NCBI GenBank assembly: GCA_029879605.1
Contig: JAOUQA010000141.1
Coordinates: 1-5,875 of the forward strand
DNA: 5,875 nucleotides
DNA from: Gammaproteobacteria bacterium
Lineage (GTDB): Bacteria; Pseudomonadota; Gammaproteobacteria; SZUA-229
Direction of reading: 5' to 3'
Under the pieces are notes generated by a model that had not been told where the DNA came from, made no database searches, and saw only the letters and a list, made by a program, of their open reading frames with translations. Both the position numbers and the translations under genes were made by a program. Below are positions 5,484-5,875 of the stretch, piece after piece (the first letter of the stretch is position 1; every line of letters begins with the position of its first letter).

Positions 5484-5875
5484 TTGTCACCTCAAGTAAA
5501 TCGATTGCATTCATTAATTCTTCACGTGCGCCACTAAGAGTACTCCCAGTCACAATAATCATCCCATGTCGATCTGCACCGCTTGAAATACCGCTAATGA
5601 TATCACCTGGATGAATAAGCATTTTTACTTTCAACACATTTTCTTTTATAGATAATTTATCTATACCTTGTACTTTTTTTACAATGCCTTCATGAACATC
5701 GGTAAAGGCAAAGAACTTTAATAATGTAGGTGTTCGTTTAATGTCATCCAGGTCATATGCAAGATCAATAACAGGTTTTCCAATGCAATCATTTATATAT
5801 ACTGCATTGGTATTTATACCGCTGACATTAGGCACAATTACTTCAGAGGTAAAGACACCACCCCCTCTATTTGCT
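5470..5875 (-). CDS. ATP-grasp ligase, C-terminal part (5' end outside window)
   Basis: This is the C-terminal end of an ATP-grasp enzyme. The frame stays open to the right edge (first full codon at 5874), so the start and the ATP-binding N-terminal part are missing; about 134 residues are visible. They begin with an Arg-Gly-Gly-Gly segment and then a PNVSGINTNAVYIND stretch, which resembles the late catalytic part of the ATP-grasp fold as in carbamoyl-phosphate-synthase-like and biotin-carboxylase-like proteins. The last 70 or so residues (about 5688-5473) carry a GIV..V.GI, HPGD, R.G.IIVTG and ..A...L.NAID pattern that I recognise as like the C-terminal domain of L-amino-acid ligases. Such enzymes activate a carboxylate as an acyl phosphate and join it to an amine. 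Its stop overlaps the aldolase start by 14 nt, so the two are probably translationally coupled. Inferred role: forming an amide on an amino sugar or its precursor. The family call is firm; the substrate is unknown. Confidence 0.85.
   Translation of the reverse strand, partial: ANRGGGVFTSEVIVPNVSGINTNAVYINDCIGKPVIDLAYDLDDIKRTPTLLKFFAFTDVHEGIVKKVQGIDKLSIKENVLKVKMLIHPGDIISGISSGADRHGMIIVTGSTLSGAREELMNAIDLLEVTIEGN
5488..5493 (-). promoter_or_regulatory. Ribosome binding site for the aldolase TTG start
   Basis: GAGGTG lies 4 nt before the TTG at 5483, inside the end of the ATP-grasp gene. An in-frame TGA at 5489-5487 excludes any earlier start, and no ATG follows until codon 21, which is beyond the essential LRDG motif. 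The TTG is therefore the start. Confidence 0.75.

Noticed and set aside
5470..5835. A stand-alone 121-residue protein starting at the GTG at 5835
   Set aside because: The frame continues without a stop to the window edge and encodes the conserved RGGG part of an ATP-grasp domain, so this is the tail of a longer gene and the GTG is an internal Val codon.
1..5875. CRISPR array, insertion sequence, tRNA or rRNA
   Set aside because: No spaced repeats, transposase frame, terminal inverted repeats or conserved RNA gene pattern are visible on either strand.

Overview
The window is a single run of seven genes, all on the minus strand. They are tightly packed, with overlaps of 1, 4, 11 and 14 nt and gaps of only 20 and 58 nt, so they look like one operon transcribed from the right edge toward the left. 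The DNA is AT-rich throughout (by eye roughly two-thirds A+T). The gene types are those of a bacterial surface-polysaccharide (O-antigen, capsule or flagellar glycan) locus, most likely in a gammaproteobacterium. The sequence alone does not fix the genus, and such loci are often more AT-rich than the rest of their genome.

In transcription order (right to left) the genes are: (1) the C-terminal end of an ATP-grasp ligase, cut by the window edge; (2) a DmpG/MhpE-type pyruvate aldolase; (3) a class I SAM-dependent methyltransferase; (4) an amidohydrolase-2 family protein with altered metal ligands; (5) a PseG-like UDP-sugar hydrolase; (6) a PIG-L/LmbE-type zinc deacetylase; (7) a glycosyltransferase with the conserved motifs of bacterial sialyltransferases. 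About 195 bp of apparently non-coding AT-rich DNA follow the last gene.

The PseG-like protein and the sialyltransferase-like protein together suggest a sialic-acid-like nonulosonic sugar, probably pseudaminic acid or a relative. The other five genes are not needed for plain pseudaminic acid. My inference is that they form a tailoring module. The aldolase and amidohydrolase would make or process a small acid. PIG-L would remove an N-acetyl group from the sugar. The ATP-grasp ligase would attach the acid to the freed amine as an amide. The methyltransferase would methylate the product. The core genes (PseB, PseC, PseH, PseI, PseF type) are not visible and would have to lie outside the window, probably upstream to the right.

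Two enzymes show active-site changes worth testing. The aldolase appears to have swapped the positions of its two active-site His and Tyr residues relative to DmpG/BphI/MhpE. The amidohydrolase has Asn and Asp where metal-binding His residues are expected. Three of the six visible start codons are not ATG (TTG, GTG, TTG).
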